From assembly GCF_000312425.1 (NCBI RefSeq), contig NZ_HE997181.1:4716045-4780044 (forward strand): 64,000 bases of DNA. The letters run 5' to 3'. Below, piece after piece: positions 13,325 through 20,738 of this stretch. Position 1 is the stretch's first letter; every line of letters begins with the position of its first letter. Source of the stretch: Reyranella massiliensis 521 (GTDB lineage: Bacteria > Pseudomonadota > Alphaproteobacteria > Reyranellales > Reyranellaceae). The position numbers and the translations under genes were made by a program. The notes under the pieces were generated by a model. That model saw only the letters and a list, made by a program, of their open reading frames with translations, searched no databases and was not told the origin of the DNA.

Positions 13325-13992
13325 GCCGGACCACCCGCGGGGCCATTGGCCAGCTCGCGCGGCATGTAATTCACGAACGAAACCCGCCAGGCATGCGCCG
13401 GATCGGCCTGCTCGAAATGCTCGATCAGGGTCAGCGAGACATTGTCGATCTCGAAGCGAACCGCTGCCTCGGGATGCAGGTTGAACGCATGCGCCAGCGC
13501 CGCGCGGATCGTGCCGCCATGGGCCGTCGCCACGATGTCGCGCCCCTTATGTTCGGCGGTCAGTCGATCGATGCTGCGCACGGTGCGATCCCGCAGGTCG
13601 ACAAAGCTCTCGCCGCCCGGCGGCCGATACTCCGGCGGCCCCAGCCAGAAGAGATGGTTGTTGGCGTGGTTCTCGGCGATCTCGATATAGGTGAGGCCCT
13701 GCCAGTCGCCGAAATGCTGCTCGGCGAGATCGGGATCGATATTGAGCCGGTCCATCTCCGCGCCGGCTTTGGCGAGCTGCTCGGCCGTCTTGCGTGCCCT
13801 CAGGAGGTTCGAGGCGTACCAGACCGCGCCCCTGGGCAGCAGCTTCGCCTGGTGGCGGAACAGTTCCTCGTTGCTGACATCGCAATCCTTGTCGGACTGG
13901 CCGTAGCAGCGGCGTTCCGGATTGGGAACCGGCGCATGCCGCACCCACCACCAACGTGTGACCGATCCGGTGATCTTGGCGCCCGTCGCCAT
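13321..13992 (-). CDS. Histidine phosphatase family protein, possible alpha-ribazole phosphatase
   Basis: 223 residues. RWWWVRHAPVPNP contains the RH phosphohistidine motif, in the RHA form common in CobC/alpha-ribazole phosphatases. LAEQHFGDWQGLTYIEI and VATAHGGTIRAAL supply the conserved Glu and second His. Its place between cobS and other nucleotide-loop genes supports alpha-ribazole-5'-phosphate dephosphorylation (CobC), which is inference. The frame continues upstream into cobS; the ATG at 13992 is chosen because the extension is low-complexity Arg/Ser and antisense-like. Confidence 0.82.
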   Translation of the reverse strand: MATGAKITGSVTRWWWVRHAPVPNPERRCYGQSDKDCDVSNEELFRHQAKLLPRGAVWYASNLLRARKTAEQLAKAGAEMDRLNIDPDLAEQHFGDWQGLTYIEIAENHANNHLFWLGPPEYRPPGGESFVDLRDRTVRSIDRLTAEHKGRDIVATAHGGTIRAALAHAFNLHPEAAVRFEIDNVSLTLIEHFEQADPAHAWRVSFVNYMPRELANGPAGGPA

Positions 13993-14026
13993 GCTGCCCT
14001 CCGCTGTCTTTCGAACGGCAGTCTTC

Positions 14027-14842
14027 TTAGCGACCGATGAGGAGCGCCGCCACCACGAGGAACGCGATCTCGGCCTTCTGCTGGACGGCTCCGAGCGTGT
14101 CGCCGGTGTAGCCCCCCAGCCGCTTGGCAATCCAGCGCGCCGCGCAAATGCCGGCACCGATGGCGATCAGCGGCGTCAGCAGCGCCACGAAAAAACCCTT
14201 GCCCAACAGCAGGAGGAAGGCCAGCACGGCGCCGAGCGCAATCGTCAACCAAACGTCGTTATCGGTGGGTTTTCCGGCCTGCGCGCCGAGACCGTCGGTA
14301 TGGACCGGCGAATAGGCCAGCAGCGGATAGGCCAGCACCGCGCGCGACACGGCGTGTGCAGAAATCAGGACAACGAGGCCGGTGGCGCCGCCAAACTGCG
14401 CAAGGCAGGCGACCTTGATCAAAACCGAGAGCGCCAGCGCCAGCACGCCGAAGGTGCCATTGCGGCTGTCGCGCATGATTTCGAGGCGGCGCGCCGGCTC
14501 CAGCGCATGCGGACCGAGCCCGTCGGCGGTATCGGCAAGACCGTCTTCATGCAGGGCGCGCGTGATCAATACGGCCGCGCCGACGGCCAGGACCGCCGCC
14601 AGCCAGCCCGGCCCCGCGATGCCGCGTACGATGGCGAAGACCAGCCCGGCCGCCAGGCCGATGCCGGCGCCGATGAAGGGCAGCACCGGCAGGACATCGG
14701 CGAGCTGCCAGCGCGGCAGGCCGACATCGAGCTTGAGGCCCGTGAAGAAGGTCGCCTGTTCCTTCGCAGCCTGCAGCCACTCGTCGAATGAGGTCGGACG
14801 ACGGCTGCTGGAGCCAAAGGAGGGATCATTGGGGCTGGTCAT
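14027..14842 (-). CDS. cobS: Adenosylcobinamide-GDP ribazoletransferase (cobalamin synthase)
   Basis: 271 residues, integral membrane. RALHEDGLADTADGLG is the invariant acidic motif of CobS/CobV, and LGGYTGDTLGAVQQKAEI is the second one. About six hydrophobic segments follow. The enzyme joins adenosylcobinamide-GDP with alpha-ribazole (phosphate) to finish the B12 nucleotide loop at the membrane. The Shine-Dalgarno GGAGG before the ATG at 14842 lies inside a hairpin (see separate entry). Only 30 bases separate it from the GST upstream on the same strand. Confidence 0.96.
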   Translation of the reverse strand: MTSPNDPSFGSSSRRPTSFDEWLQAAKEQATFFTGLKLDVGLPRWQLADVLPVLPFIGAGIGLAAGLVFAIVRGIAGPGWLAAVLAVGAAVLITRALHEDGLADTADGLGPHALEPARRLEIMRDSRNGTFGVLALALSVLIKVACLAQFGGATGLVVLISAHAVSRAVLAYPLLAYSPVHTDGLGAQAGKPTDNDVWLTIALGAVLAFLLLLGKGFFVALLTPLIAIGAGICAARWIAKRLGGYTGDTLGAVQQKAEIAFLVVAALLIGR

Positions 14843-14864
14843 GGTCCTCCAATATAGGAGGAAC
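14843..14864 (-). promoter_or_regulatory. Hairpin that buries the cobS ribosome-binding site
   Basis: On the minus strand TCCTCC-TATATT-GGAGGA forms a perfect six-pair stem (plus 14845-14862), with one more G-C pair outside a mismatch. The right arm is the cobS Shine-Dalgarno itself, ending three bases before the ATG. Folding would block initiation unless ribosomes from the preceding GST gene, whose stop is at 14873, open it. Confidence 0.5.
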
Positions 14865-14872
14865 CGGCCCGG

Positions 14873-15619
14873 TCATGAACGGCTTTCGCCGGAGCGATGC
14901 AGTTCGGGAAAGAACCGTTCTCGCATGCGTTCAGCATAAGCGAGGCAACCCGGCTGGCCGCGCAGGAAGGCGCGGATCGGGGTCTCCGTCGGCGTCAACA
15001 CTGTGGAGGCCAGAGCGCCGAAGATGACGGCGTCGGTGGTGCTTGGCTGATCACCGAAGAAGAACGGGCCCGTCGACATGAAGGCCAGTACGGCGCGCCA
15101 GTCCCGGATTCCCGCCTCGATGATTTCCTCGTGGGAGAAACGGAGCAGGCCCTGCGTCCACAACAGCTTGCGGATGCTCCGGCGGATCATGCCCGTGACC
15201 ATCGGCCGGATCGCTGCCGGGATGCCGTTGAATTGCACGCCGGTATGGCGAAAGCCGTCGTCGCGATAGACGTGATTGTAGACCAGGATGTAAGCGTAGT
15301 GCTCCTCCAGGGTGCGTTGCACCAGGGTCGCCGTCGCCCGCTGCCGCTCGTCGAGATGCGCATCGAGATCGATGCCGCGGGTCCTGCGCAAATGGTCGAT
15401 GATGCGGTCGGAGTCGGCAACGCGGAGGCCGTTATCCTCGATGAACGGCAGTTTGCCCTTGGGCCCCTTGCGCGGGTTGGGCGTGTCGACCACGTCGTAG
15501 GGGACCCCCGCGATCCGGAGCCATGTCTCCATCTTGCAGCAGAACGGGCTGAGATTGGGGATCGCGAAGGTTCGCGGAAACTGGAAAAGCTTGAGGCGGC
15601 CCGACGCTACATCGCTCAT
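14873..15619 (-). CDS. Glutathione S-transferase family protein (Fax/metaxin-like type)
   Basis: 248 residues. LKLFQFPRTFAIPNLSPFCC-KMETWLRIAG is the N-terminal thioredoxin-like domain typical of the GST group related to failed-axon-connections and metaxin/Tom37 proteins. KLPFIEDNGLRVADSDRII is the cis-Pro and Asp/Ser glutathione region. The helical C-terminal part ends with TTDAVIFGALASTVLT. The start at 15619 overlaps the stop of the upstream SRPBCC gene by four bases. Substrate unknown. Confidence 0.87.
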   Translation of the reverse strand: MSDVASGRLKLFQFPRTFAIPNLSPFCCKMETWLRIAGVPYDVVDTPNPRKGPKGKLPFIEDNGLRVADSDRIIDHLRRTRGIDLDAHLDERQRATATLVQRTLEEHYAYILVYNHVYRDDGFRHTGVQFNGIPAAIRPMVTGMIRRSIRKLLWTQGLLRFSHEEIIEAGIRDWRAVLAFMSTGPFFFGDQPSTTDAVIFGALASTVLTPTETPIRAFLRGQPGCLAYAERMRERFFPELHRSGESRS

Positions 15620-16110
15620 TGGTCGTTCTCCTTCGCGGCCAGCACGACGAAAGATTGGAGCAGCAGCATCCAGCCGCGATCGGAATCGAAAATGCCGCGC
15701 ATCTCGTCGCGCCGCGCGCCATAACCGGCGAGCAGGCGATGCTCCAGTTCGAGACGGGTCGCATCGGCGCCTTCCGGCACGAAGCGTACTTCGACTTCGG
15801 TGTTGAGCGAAGGATCGTGCTGCCAGTCGGCGTTGACCTGCCAACTCAGCACCAGGCGCACCGGCGGCTCCCAAACCAGCACGCCGCCCCAGTCGCAGGT
15901 GCTGCCGTCGTCGCCCCGCTCGTACCAGCGGCCGCCGACGTACGGTTCGATCACGGCATCGACGGCCGGCGCCTTGCCGATCTTGTGCGTACCGAGCGGC
16001 CACCAGCGGCCGATGCTCCCCGTAAAGACACGCCAGGCGGTCGCGACGGGGGCCCGCACCGTCACGGTCTTGCGCACGCAGTTGGGATCGAAGTCAGCAG
16101 GTTGCTTCAC
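15616..16110 (-). CDS. SRPBCC (AHSA1-like) family protein
   Basis: 164 residues. The fold signature is RKTVTVRAPVATAWRVFTGS, then IGRWWPLGTHKIG, EPYVGGRWYERGDDGSTCDW, GGVLVWEPPVRLVLSWQVN and a C-terminal GWMLLLQSFV helix. This is the Activator of Hsp90 ATPase homolog 1-like group, which binds hydrophobic ligands. Such genes commonly sit directly behind an arsR regulator, as here with a four-base overlap. No enzymatic role can be assigned. Confidence 0.9.
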   Translation of the reverse strand: MKQPADFDPNCVRKTVTVRAPVATAWRVFTGSIGRWWPLGTHKIGKAPAVDAVIEPYVGGRWYERGDDGSTCDWGGVLVWEPPVRLVLSWQVNADWQHDPSLNTEVEVRFVPEGADATRLELEHRLLAGYGARRDEMRGIFDSDRGWMLLLQSFVVLAAKENDQ

Positions 16111-16454
16111 GATTGCCGTCCTTCCTTCGCCGCTTCTTCTTCAACCGCCACCTTGAAGGCTGCCAGGGTTTCGTCCCACAGCCCGTCCAGCCATCGCCGC
16201 AAGGCTTCGAGCCCTTGCGTATCGACGACGTAGAATCGCCGCGTGCCCTCGGCGCGCACGCTCACCAGCCCGGCTTCGCGCAACACCTTGAGATGCTGCG
16301 ACACGGCCGGCCGGCTGACGCCCATGCCATCGGCGATCTCGCGCACCGAGCGCGTACCGCCGCGCAGGCGCTCGAAGACCTGACGGCGCGTCGGATCTCC
16401 GAAGGCATCGAATGTCTTGTCGACCTTGGCGAGGGCGGATCGGGTCACAGCCAA
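16107..16454 (-). CDS. ArsR-family winged-helix repressor
   Basis: 115 residues. FDAFGDPTRRQVFERLRGG, then REIADGMGVSRPAVSQHLKV, LREAGLVSVRAEGTRRFYVV is the complete ArsR winged helix. The metal-binding ELCVCDL cysteine motif is absent, so it belongs to the non-metal subgroup usually paired with SRPBCC proteins. The start is TTG at 16454 or GTG at 16448; neither has a Shine-Dalgarno, and the operator-like palindrome 16454-16477 touches the start, suggesting a leaderless, autoregulated transcript. It leads an arsR-SRPBCC-GST operon that may read on into cobS. Confidence 0.9.
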   Translation of the reverse strand: MAVTRSALAKVDKTFDAFGDPTRRQVFERLRGGTRSVREIADGMGVSRPAVSQHLKVLREAGLVSVRAEGTRRFYVVDTQGLEALRRWLDGLWDETLAAFKVAVEEEAAKEGRQS

Positions 16455-16477
16455 TTGGTAAGTTAATACTTACCAAT
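16454..16477. promoter_or_regulatory. Perfect 10-bp inverted repeat, likely ArsR operator
   Basis: ATTGGTAAGT-TAAT-ACTTACCAAT is a perfect dyad of 10+10 bases around a four-base centre, in a strikingly AT-rich patch between divergent arsR and cobT. It touches the arsR start codon and lies 97 bases before the cobT ATG. Size and symmetry fit an ArsR dimer site, which could control both directions. Confidence 0.75.
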
Positions 16478-16573
16478 AGTCGAGTCCCATCCGGGGCTGG
16501 TCTCGTCCCGGCAAATGTAGGATGGTCCGCGCCCTCGCCGTCCCCCTCAGCGCCGAAGAGTCCGATTTCCGTC

Positions 16574-17596
16574 ATGCCTGCTGCTTCTTTCGACGAAATG
16601 CGCCGCATCCTGCGCGACCTGCCGGGTCCGGACCTGACCGCGCAGACCGAGGTGGTCCGCCGCCAGACCGAACTCACCAAGCCGCCGGGCTCGCTCGGCC
16701 GGCTGGAAGAGCTCGCCGAATGGCTGGCCTGCTGGCAGGGCCGCGCCCAGCCGCGGGTCGAACGGCCGCGCATTGCGGTGTTTGCCGGAACCCACGGCGT
16801 CGCCGCGCGCGGCGTTTCGGCCTATCCGCCGGAAGTGACGCAGCAGATGGTGAAGAACTTCCTGAACGGCGGCGCGGCGATCAACCAGCTCGCCGCCGCC
16901 ATCGACGCCGATCTGCGCATCTACGAACTCGACCTCGACCATCCCACCGCCGACTTCACACAAGGCCCGGCGATGAACGAGACACGCGCCGCCAACGCCA
17001 TGGCCTACGGCATGATGGCGGCGGAGCCCGGCATCGACGTGCTGTGCCTGGGCGAGATGGGGATCGCCAACACGACCACGGCCGCCGCGCTCTGCGCCGC
17101 GCTGTTCGGCGGCAAGGCCGCGGACTGGGCAGGACCGGGCACCGGCGTCGCCGGCAAGGCGCTGGACTACAAGATCGCCGTCATCGACGAGGCGCTGACG
17201 CACCATAAGGACGCCATCGCGCGCCGCGATCCGCTGGAGCTGCTGGCCGCCGTCGGCGGCGAGGAGTTTGCCGCCATTACCGGCGCCATAGTCGCCGCCC
17301 GCATGGGCCGCATTCCGGTGCTGCTCGACGGCTTTGCCTGCACCGCCGCCGCCGCCGTGTTGTGGGCCGTCGACCGGCATGCTCTGGACCATTGCCTGGT
17401 GGCGCATCGCTCGGCCGAACCCGGTCACGACCGCCTCCTCAAGGCGATCGACAAGCAGCCGCTGTTCGACCTCGGCATGCGGCTGGGCGAAGCCTCTGCG
17501 GCGGCCGTTGCCGTGCCGATCCTGAAAGCGGCCGCGGCCTGTCACAACGGGATGGCGACTTTCGCGGAGGCCGGCGTATCCTCAAAGGATGCGTAG
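16574..17596 (+). CDS. cobT: Nicotinate-nucleotide--dimethylbenzimidazole phosphoribosyltransferase
   Basis: 340 residues. KPPGSLGRLEELAEWLACWQ is the N-terminal CobT motif; VFAGTHGVAARGVSAYPPEV, NGGAAINQLA, LGEMGIANTTTAAAL and GPGTGV follow. LGMRLGEASAAAVAVPILKA carries the catalytic Glu. It makes alpha-ribazole 5'-phosphate from NaMN and a lower-ligand base, the substrate for CobS and the phosphatase encoded divergently nearby. The start at 16574 agrees with family N-termini. Divergent from arsR; overlapped at its 3' end by the next gene by eight bases. Confidence 0.96.
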   Translation: MPAASFDEMRRILRDLPGPDLTAQTEVVRRQTELTKPPGSLGRLEELAEWLACWQGRAQPRVERPRIAVFAGTHGVAARGVSAYPPEVTQQMVKNFLNGGAAINQLAAAIDADLRIYELDLDHPTADFTQGPAMNETRAANAMAYGMMAAEPGIDVLCLGEMGIANTTTAAALCAALFGGKAADWAGPGTGVAGKALDYKIAVIDEALTHHKDAIARRDPLELLAAVGGEEFAAITGAIVAARMGRIPVLLDGFACTAAAAVLWAVDRHALDHCLVAHRSAEPGHDRLLKAIDKQPLFDLGMRLGEASAAAVAVPILKAAAACHNGMATFAEAGVSSKDA

Positions 17597-18068
17597 ACGC
17601 GCCTTGATTGCGGCGTCCCTGCCGCTCCTCGCCCTGCCGCTGTTGCCGGCTCTTGCCCACCCGCCGCGCCAGCCCGATTCGGCTGAAGCGCAGAGGATCA
17701 TCCAGGAAGTGACGGCCTTCCGCGAGAAGCTCGCCAAGGCCGTGAAGGACAAGGACTTCAAGGCATTGCGCGCTGCCTATGCCTACAACTACACGCACAC
17801 CCACGGCTCGGGGAAACTCGACAACAAAGATGCGCGTATCGTCTCGGCCATGGCCGGCGAGCCGTTGATCGAGGCGGCTCCCGCTACCGAACTCAGCTTC
17901 CAAGTCTACGCCGGCCCCACGGTGATCGTGACCGGCAAGAGCCCGATCCTGAACGTGAAGGAACAGAAGACCTACGACTTCCGCTGGGTCTGCGTGTACG
18001 TCACGGCAAAGGACGGCTGGGAACTGGCCGTCAGCCAGGCGACGCGACTGCCGGCGCCGGCGAACTAG
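17589..18068 (+). CDS. Exported DUF4440/NTF2-like domain protein
   Basis: 159 residues. MRRRALIAASLPLLALPLLP-ALA is a Sec signal peptide. The mature part, with AFREKLAKAVKDKDFKALRA at the start and YDFRWVCVYVTAKDGWELAV at the end, has the cone-shaped NTF2/SnoaL-like (DUF4440) pattern seen in ketosteroid-isomerase-like proteins. No catalytic residues are obvious. It overlaps cobT by eight bases and so is probably translated with it. Function unknown. Confidence 0.8.
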   Translation: MRRRALIAASLPLLALPLLPALAHPPRQPDSAEAQRIIQEVTAFREKLAKAVKDKDFKALRAAYAYNYTHTHGSGKLDNKDARIVSAMAGEPLIEAAPATELSFQVYAGPTVIVTGKSPILNVKEQKTYDFRWVCVYVTAKDGWELAVSQATRLPAPAN

Positions 18069-18146
18069 GACGCACGCGAAGGCCAATCCCAGGAGGGCCA
18101 AGCCCAGGAGGGCAGGACGTACGTTCGAGGACTGGCGGCAGAGGCC

Positions 18147-18968
18147 TCAGGCTTCGCAAACGTAGGTTACGGTGCGTATGCGACGGTCCCGCAGGTTGGC
18201 CACCTGACTACGGGCCATCTCGGGAAAGTCATTGCCGAGGAATGCCTGGAACGTCGCGGCGGGCACAGCAGCCTTTGCCATCCGCGCCGCCATCGCCTCA
18301 AACCAGCGCTGCCCCTCCTCTGTGGAGTCCTGCACATCCACCACCCTGAAGCCGGCATTCGTCAATAGCGACTGCATCGCATCGGGGGTAGCTAAGTGGC
18401 TGATCGACGGCTCGCGGGCCCAAGGCACCGGGAACAACACATCGCCCCCTTCACCTTGCAAGATGTCGTAAACCGCAAATCGAGCGCCCGGTCTAAGCAC
18501 CCGCTTGGTCTCCGCATACACTTTGTCTTTGCGAGCAATGTTCATCGACACGTGAATGGTCATGGCCGCATCGAACTGATCGCTGGTGAATGGCAGGCTC
18601 GTCGCATCGCCTTGCCGGAAGGAAACGCGATCACTCAGGCCCACCCAATCGCTCAGAGTGGTCGCGGCCTCGCAAAAGGCTTGTGTCAGATCGATGCCTG
18701 TTACGCGGCATCCGTAGGTCTCAACAAGCGTACGGGCCGGCCCGCCCAGGCCGCTCCCGATGTCGAGCACATGGGAGTCGGCGCTCAAGTTCAGTGATCG
18801 GGCAAGCTCCAACGTGGCCCGACGGCCGCGAATATGGAACTCGTCAACTGTCCCAAGATCGGCAGTCGTCAGCTTGCCGATATCTTTCCCAGCCTTGCGC
18901 AGGCTCTCGGCAAGTGCACCAACGATGCTGTCGCCACCAGCATAGTGGCTCGCCACCTTGTCAGCCAT
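18147..18968 (-). CDS. Class I SAM-dependent methyltransferase (small-molecule type)
   Basis: 273 residues. VLDIGSGLGGPARTLVETYG at about 67-86 is motif I in the form seen in glycine/sarcosine N-methyltransferase-like and sterol-type enzymes. GIDLTQAFCEAATTLSDWVG is motif II, followed by QGDATSLPFTSDQFDAAMTI and RVLRPGARFAVYDILQ. Base composition looks a little less GC-rich than the neighbours. It stands alone, convergent with the DUF4440 gene. Substrate unknown; a glycine-betaine-type role is possible but not supported by other genes here. Confidence 0.85.
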   Translation of the reverse strand: MADKVASHYAGGDSIVGALAESLRKAGKDIGKLTTADLGTVDEFHIRGRRATLELARSLNLSADSHVLDIGSGLGGPARTLVETYGCRVTGIDLTQAFCEAATTLSDWVGLSDRVSFRQGDATSLPFTSDQFDAAMTIHVSMNIARKDKVYAETKRVLRPGARFAVYDILQGEGGDVLFPVPWAREPSISHLATPDAMQSLLTNAGFRVVDVQDSTEEGQRWFEAMAARMAKAAVPAATFQAFLGNDFPEMARSQVANLRDRRIRTVTYVCEA

Positions 18969-19057
18969 GGATCCATACTCTCAGTCGCGGCGGAGATGAT
19001 ACGTCCCATGATGTCCTGACACTAGGCGCCGCTTCGACCGAGGCCCCCCTTTTTTAC

Positions 19058-19774
19058 TCAGGCGGAGGCGCGAGACGCGATCGCCTTCAGGAAGGCGAGG
19101 ATCAACGGGTGCGGCCGCCCCACCGACGATCTCAGCTGCGGGACGAAGACCGTCACCAGGAAGAACGGATGCGCCGGGACCGTCAGGATTCGCGGCTCGC
19201 GGTTGGCATCCCGGCCGATGACCTGCAGCCCGCCCTCGTGCAGTCGCGCCTCGTAATCGGGATTGAGACCGAAGTTGCAGTAATACTCCTCGGTCGCCCT
19301 TGTGCCCGAATAGGCTCTTGCGGCAAGCGACCCCTCCTCGATGAAAACGTCCATCCGCTGGCCGACCAGCGAACAAGAGAGCGGCGTGATCACGAGAACC
19401 GACGCATAGGGATCGTGCTCGGCATGCTGCGCATCGACGATGCCCAGAACGTTGCGCGCATACTCGATCAGGGCGTACTGGCAGCCGCCGCAGGTTCCCA
19501 GCAGCGGCAGGGCCGCCTCGCGGCCAAAGCGGATGGCGTCGAGAGCGCCGTCCATGCTTCGGTAGGGACTGCCGGGTGCGACCCACACGCCGTCGTAACC
19601 CGAAAGCCGCGCGCTGGCCCGGCCGGCCAGCTCTGCCGACGGGATCCAGTCGGCCCTAACAGGCAGGCCGAGATGGTTGCAGGCGTGGGCGATGGCTTCG
19701 TTGGTCTTGGGATGAGGAGCGAAGTCGGGATTGAAGTCGCCCACAATCGCAAGCCGGGGTCCGCGTGATGTCAC
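19058..19774 (-). CDS. CTP synthase C-terminal region-related (seleno)protein family, Cys form
   Basis: 238 residues with a class I glutamine amidotransferase fold. GTCGGCQYALIEYARNVLG at 93 onward places Cys95 at the nucleophile elbow. HPFFLVTVFVPQL near the C-terminus provides the His region. The family resembles only the glutaminase part of CTP synthase, and some members use selenocysteine; here the codons are ordinary Cys (TGC). It is divergent from a LysR gene and near an FAD oxidase/polyamine-type transporter set. Possible hydrolase of a gamma-glutamyl or amide compound, by analogy with PuuD; this is inference. Confidence 0.8.
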   Translation of the reverse strand: MTSRGPRLAIVGDFNPDFAPHPKTNEAIAHACNHLGLPVRADWIPSAELAGRASARLSGYDGVWVAPGSPYRSMDGALDAIRFGREAALPLLGTCGGCQYALIEYARNVLGIVDAQHAEHDPYASVLVITPLSCSLVGQRMDVFIEEGSLAARAYSGTRATEEYYCNFGLNPDYEARLHEGGLQVIGRDANREPRILTVPAHPFFLVTVFVPQLRSSVGRPHPLILAFLKAIASRASA

Positions 19775-19801
19775 CTGATCTGTCCTTCAAAGCGGGAATA
19801 C

Positions 19802-19818
19802 TTGCGCCATTGGAGCAA
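19802..19818. promoter_or_regulatory. Small dyad between divergent LysR and amidotransferase-like genes
   Basis: TTGC-N9-GCAA (TTGCGCCATTGGAGCAA) lies in the 58-base divergent gap. LysR proteins usually bind short imperfect dyads in such places, but the spacing is wider than the classical T-N11-A core, so support is weak. Confidence 0.25.
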
Positions 19819-19832
19819 CGGCAGTCATATAA

Positions 19833-20738
19833 GTGCAATTCATTCCGAAGATCATGAGAATTAGCCGGACTAATCTCACCCTCGCCCACCTGCGCGTGCT
19901 CGTAGCCATCGTCGATGAAGGCGGGTTTACCGCCGCGGCGAAGCATCTGGGATTGACGCAGTCCGGCGTCAGCCAGGCCATCCAGACCATGGAGGATGCC
20001 CTGGGCGCGGTTCTCCTGGTCCGCCGGCGCGAAAGGGTCGAACCGACGGAAATCGGCGGGCGGGTTCTTGTCGACGCCCGGGCAGCGCTTCGGTCCGTCG
20101 AACGTATCCATGAAAACTGTGCGAGCTGGGCTGGCCTCGATCGGGGCACCCTGCGGCTCGGCAGCGTCGCGAGCGCGGCCGCGCATGTGCTTCCCGAGGC
20201 CCTGCGTCTCTTCCGGACGCGCTATCCGAACATCGCCGTCACCCTGCTCGAAGGGTCGGACCCTGAAGTCCGCGACTGGACCGCGGGCGACATCGTCGAC
20301 GTCGGCTTCACCGCCGAACTCGCGCCCGACCTGGAAGGCGAGGTGATCGCAGAGGACGACTTTCTCGTGGTTGCCTCCAGCCGTCACCACCGCGCGCTCG
20401 CCCCCACGCCCTCGATGCGCGAGGTTTCCGCGCACCCCTTCATCATGTCGGCGGCCGGCTGCGAACCGGCGATCCGCGTGCTGTTCGCCGGCGCCGCCCG
20501 CGAACCCACTGTCGCCTTCAAGGTGCGCGACATGACGGCTTTGCTCGAAATGGTGCGTCAGGGTCTCGGTGTGACGATCGTGCCGGCGCTGTCGCTGCCA
20601 AAGGAAAGGCCGGGCCTGCGCATCCTCGAACTGAAGCCGCGGCAGCGCCGGAAGCTCCTCATGGCGACGAAACGGCAATCCCTTCCTTCACCGGCCGTCC
20701 GGGCCTTCATCGCAACGTTGCGGTCGAGCCGCCCCTAG
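19833..20738 (+). CDS. LysR-family transcriptional regulator
   Basis: 301 residues. The N-terminal helix-turn-helix is LTLAHLRVLVAIVDEGGFTA then HLGLTQSGVSQAIQTMEDAL, followed by the periplasmic-binding-like effector domain starting GTLRLGSVASAA. The ATG at 19833 or at 19854 (MRISRTN) could be used. It is divergent from the amidotransferase-like gene and convergent with the FAD oxidase at 20735. Its stop and that gene's stop share one CTAG (20735-20738). It probably regulates its divergent neighbour and perhaps the transporter operon. Confidence 0.92.
   Translation: MQFIPKIMRISRTNLTLAHLRVLVAIVDEGGFTAAAKHLGLTQSGVSQAIQTMEDALGAVLLVRRRERVEPTEIGGRVLVDARAALRSVERIHENCASWAGLDRGTLRLGSVASAAAHVLPEALRLFRTRYPNIAVTLLEGSDPEVRDWTAGDIVDVGFTAELAPDLEGEVIAEDDFLVVASSRHHRALAPTPSMREVSAHPFIMSAAGCEPAIRVLFAGAAREPTVAFKVRDMTALLEMVRQGLGVTIVPALSLPKERPGLRILELKPRQRRKLLMATKRQSLPSPAVRAFIATLRSSRP

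Noticed and set aside
14843..16573. Cobalamin riboswitch near cobS or cobT
   Set aside because: The gaps before cobS (30 bases) and cobT (119 bases) are too short, and I see no B12-box motif.
19480..19500. Selenocysteine codon in the CTP-synthase-related protein
   Set aside because: The nucleophile region uses TGC cysteine codons and there is no in-frame TGA.
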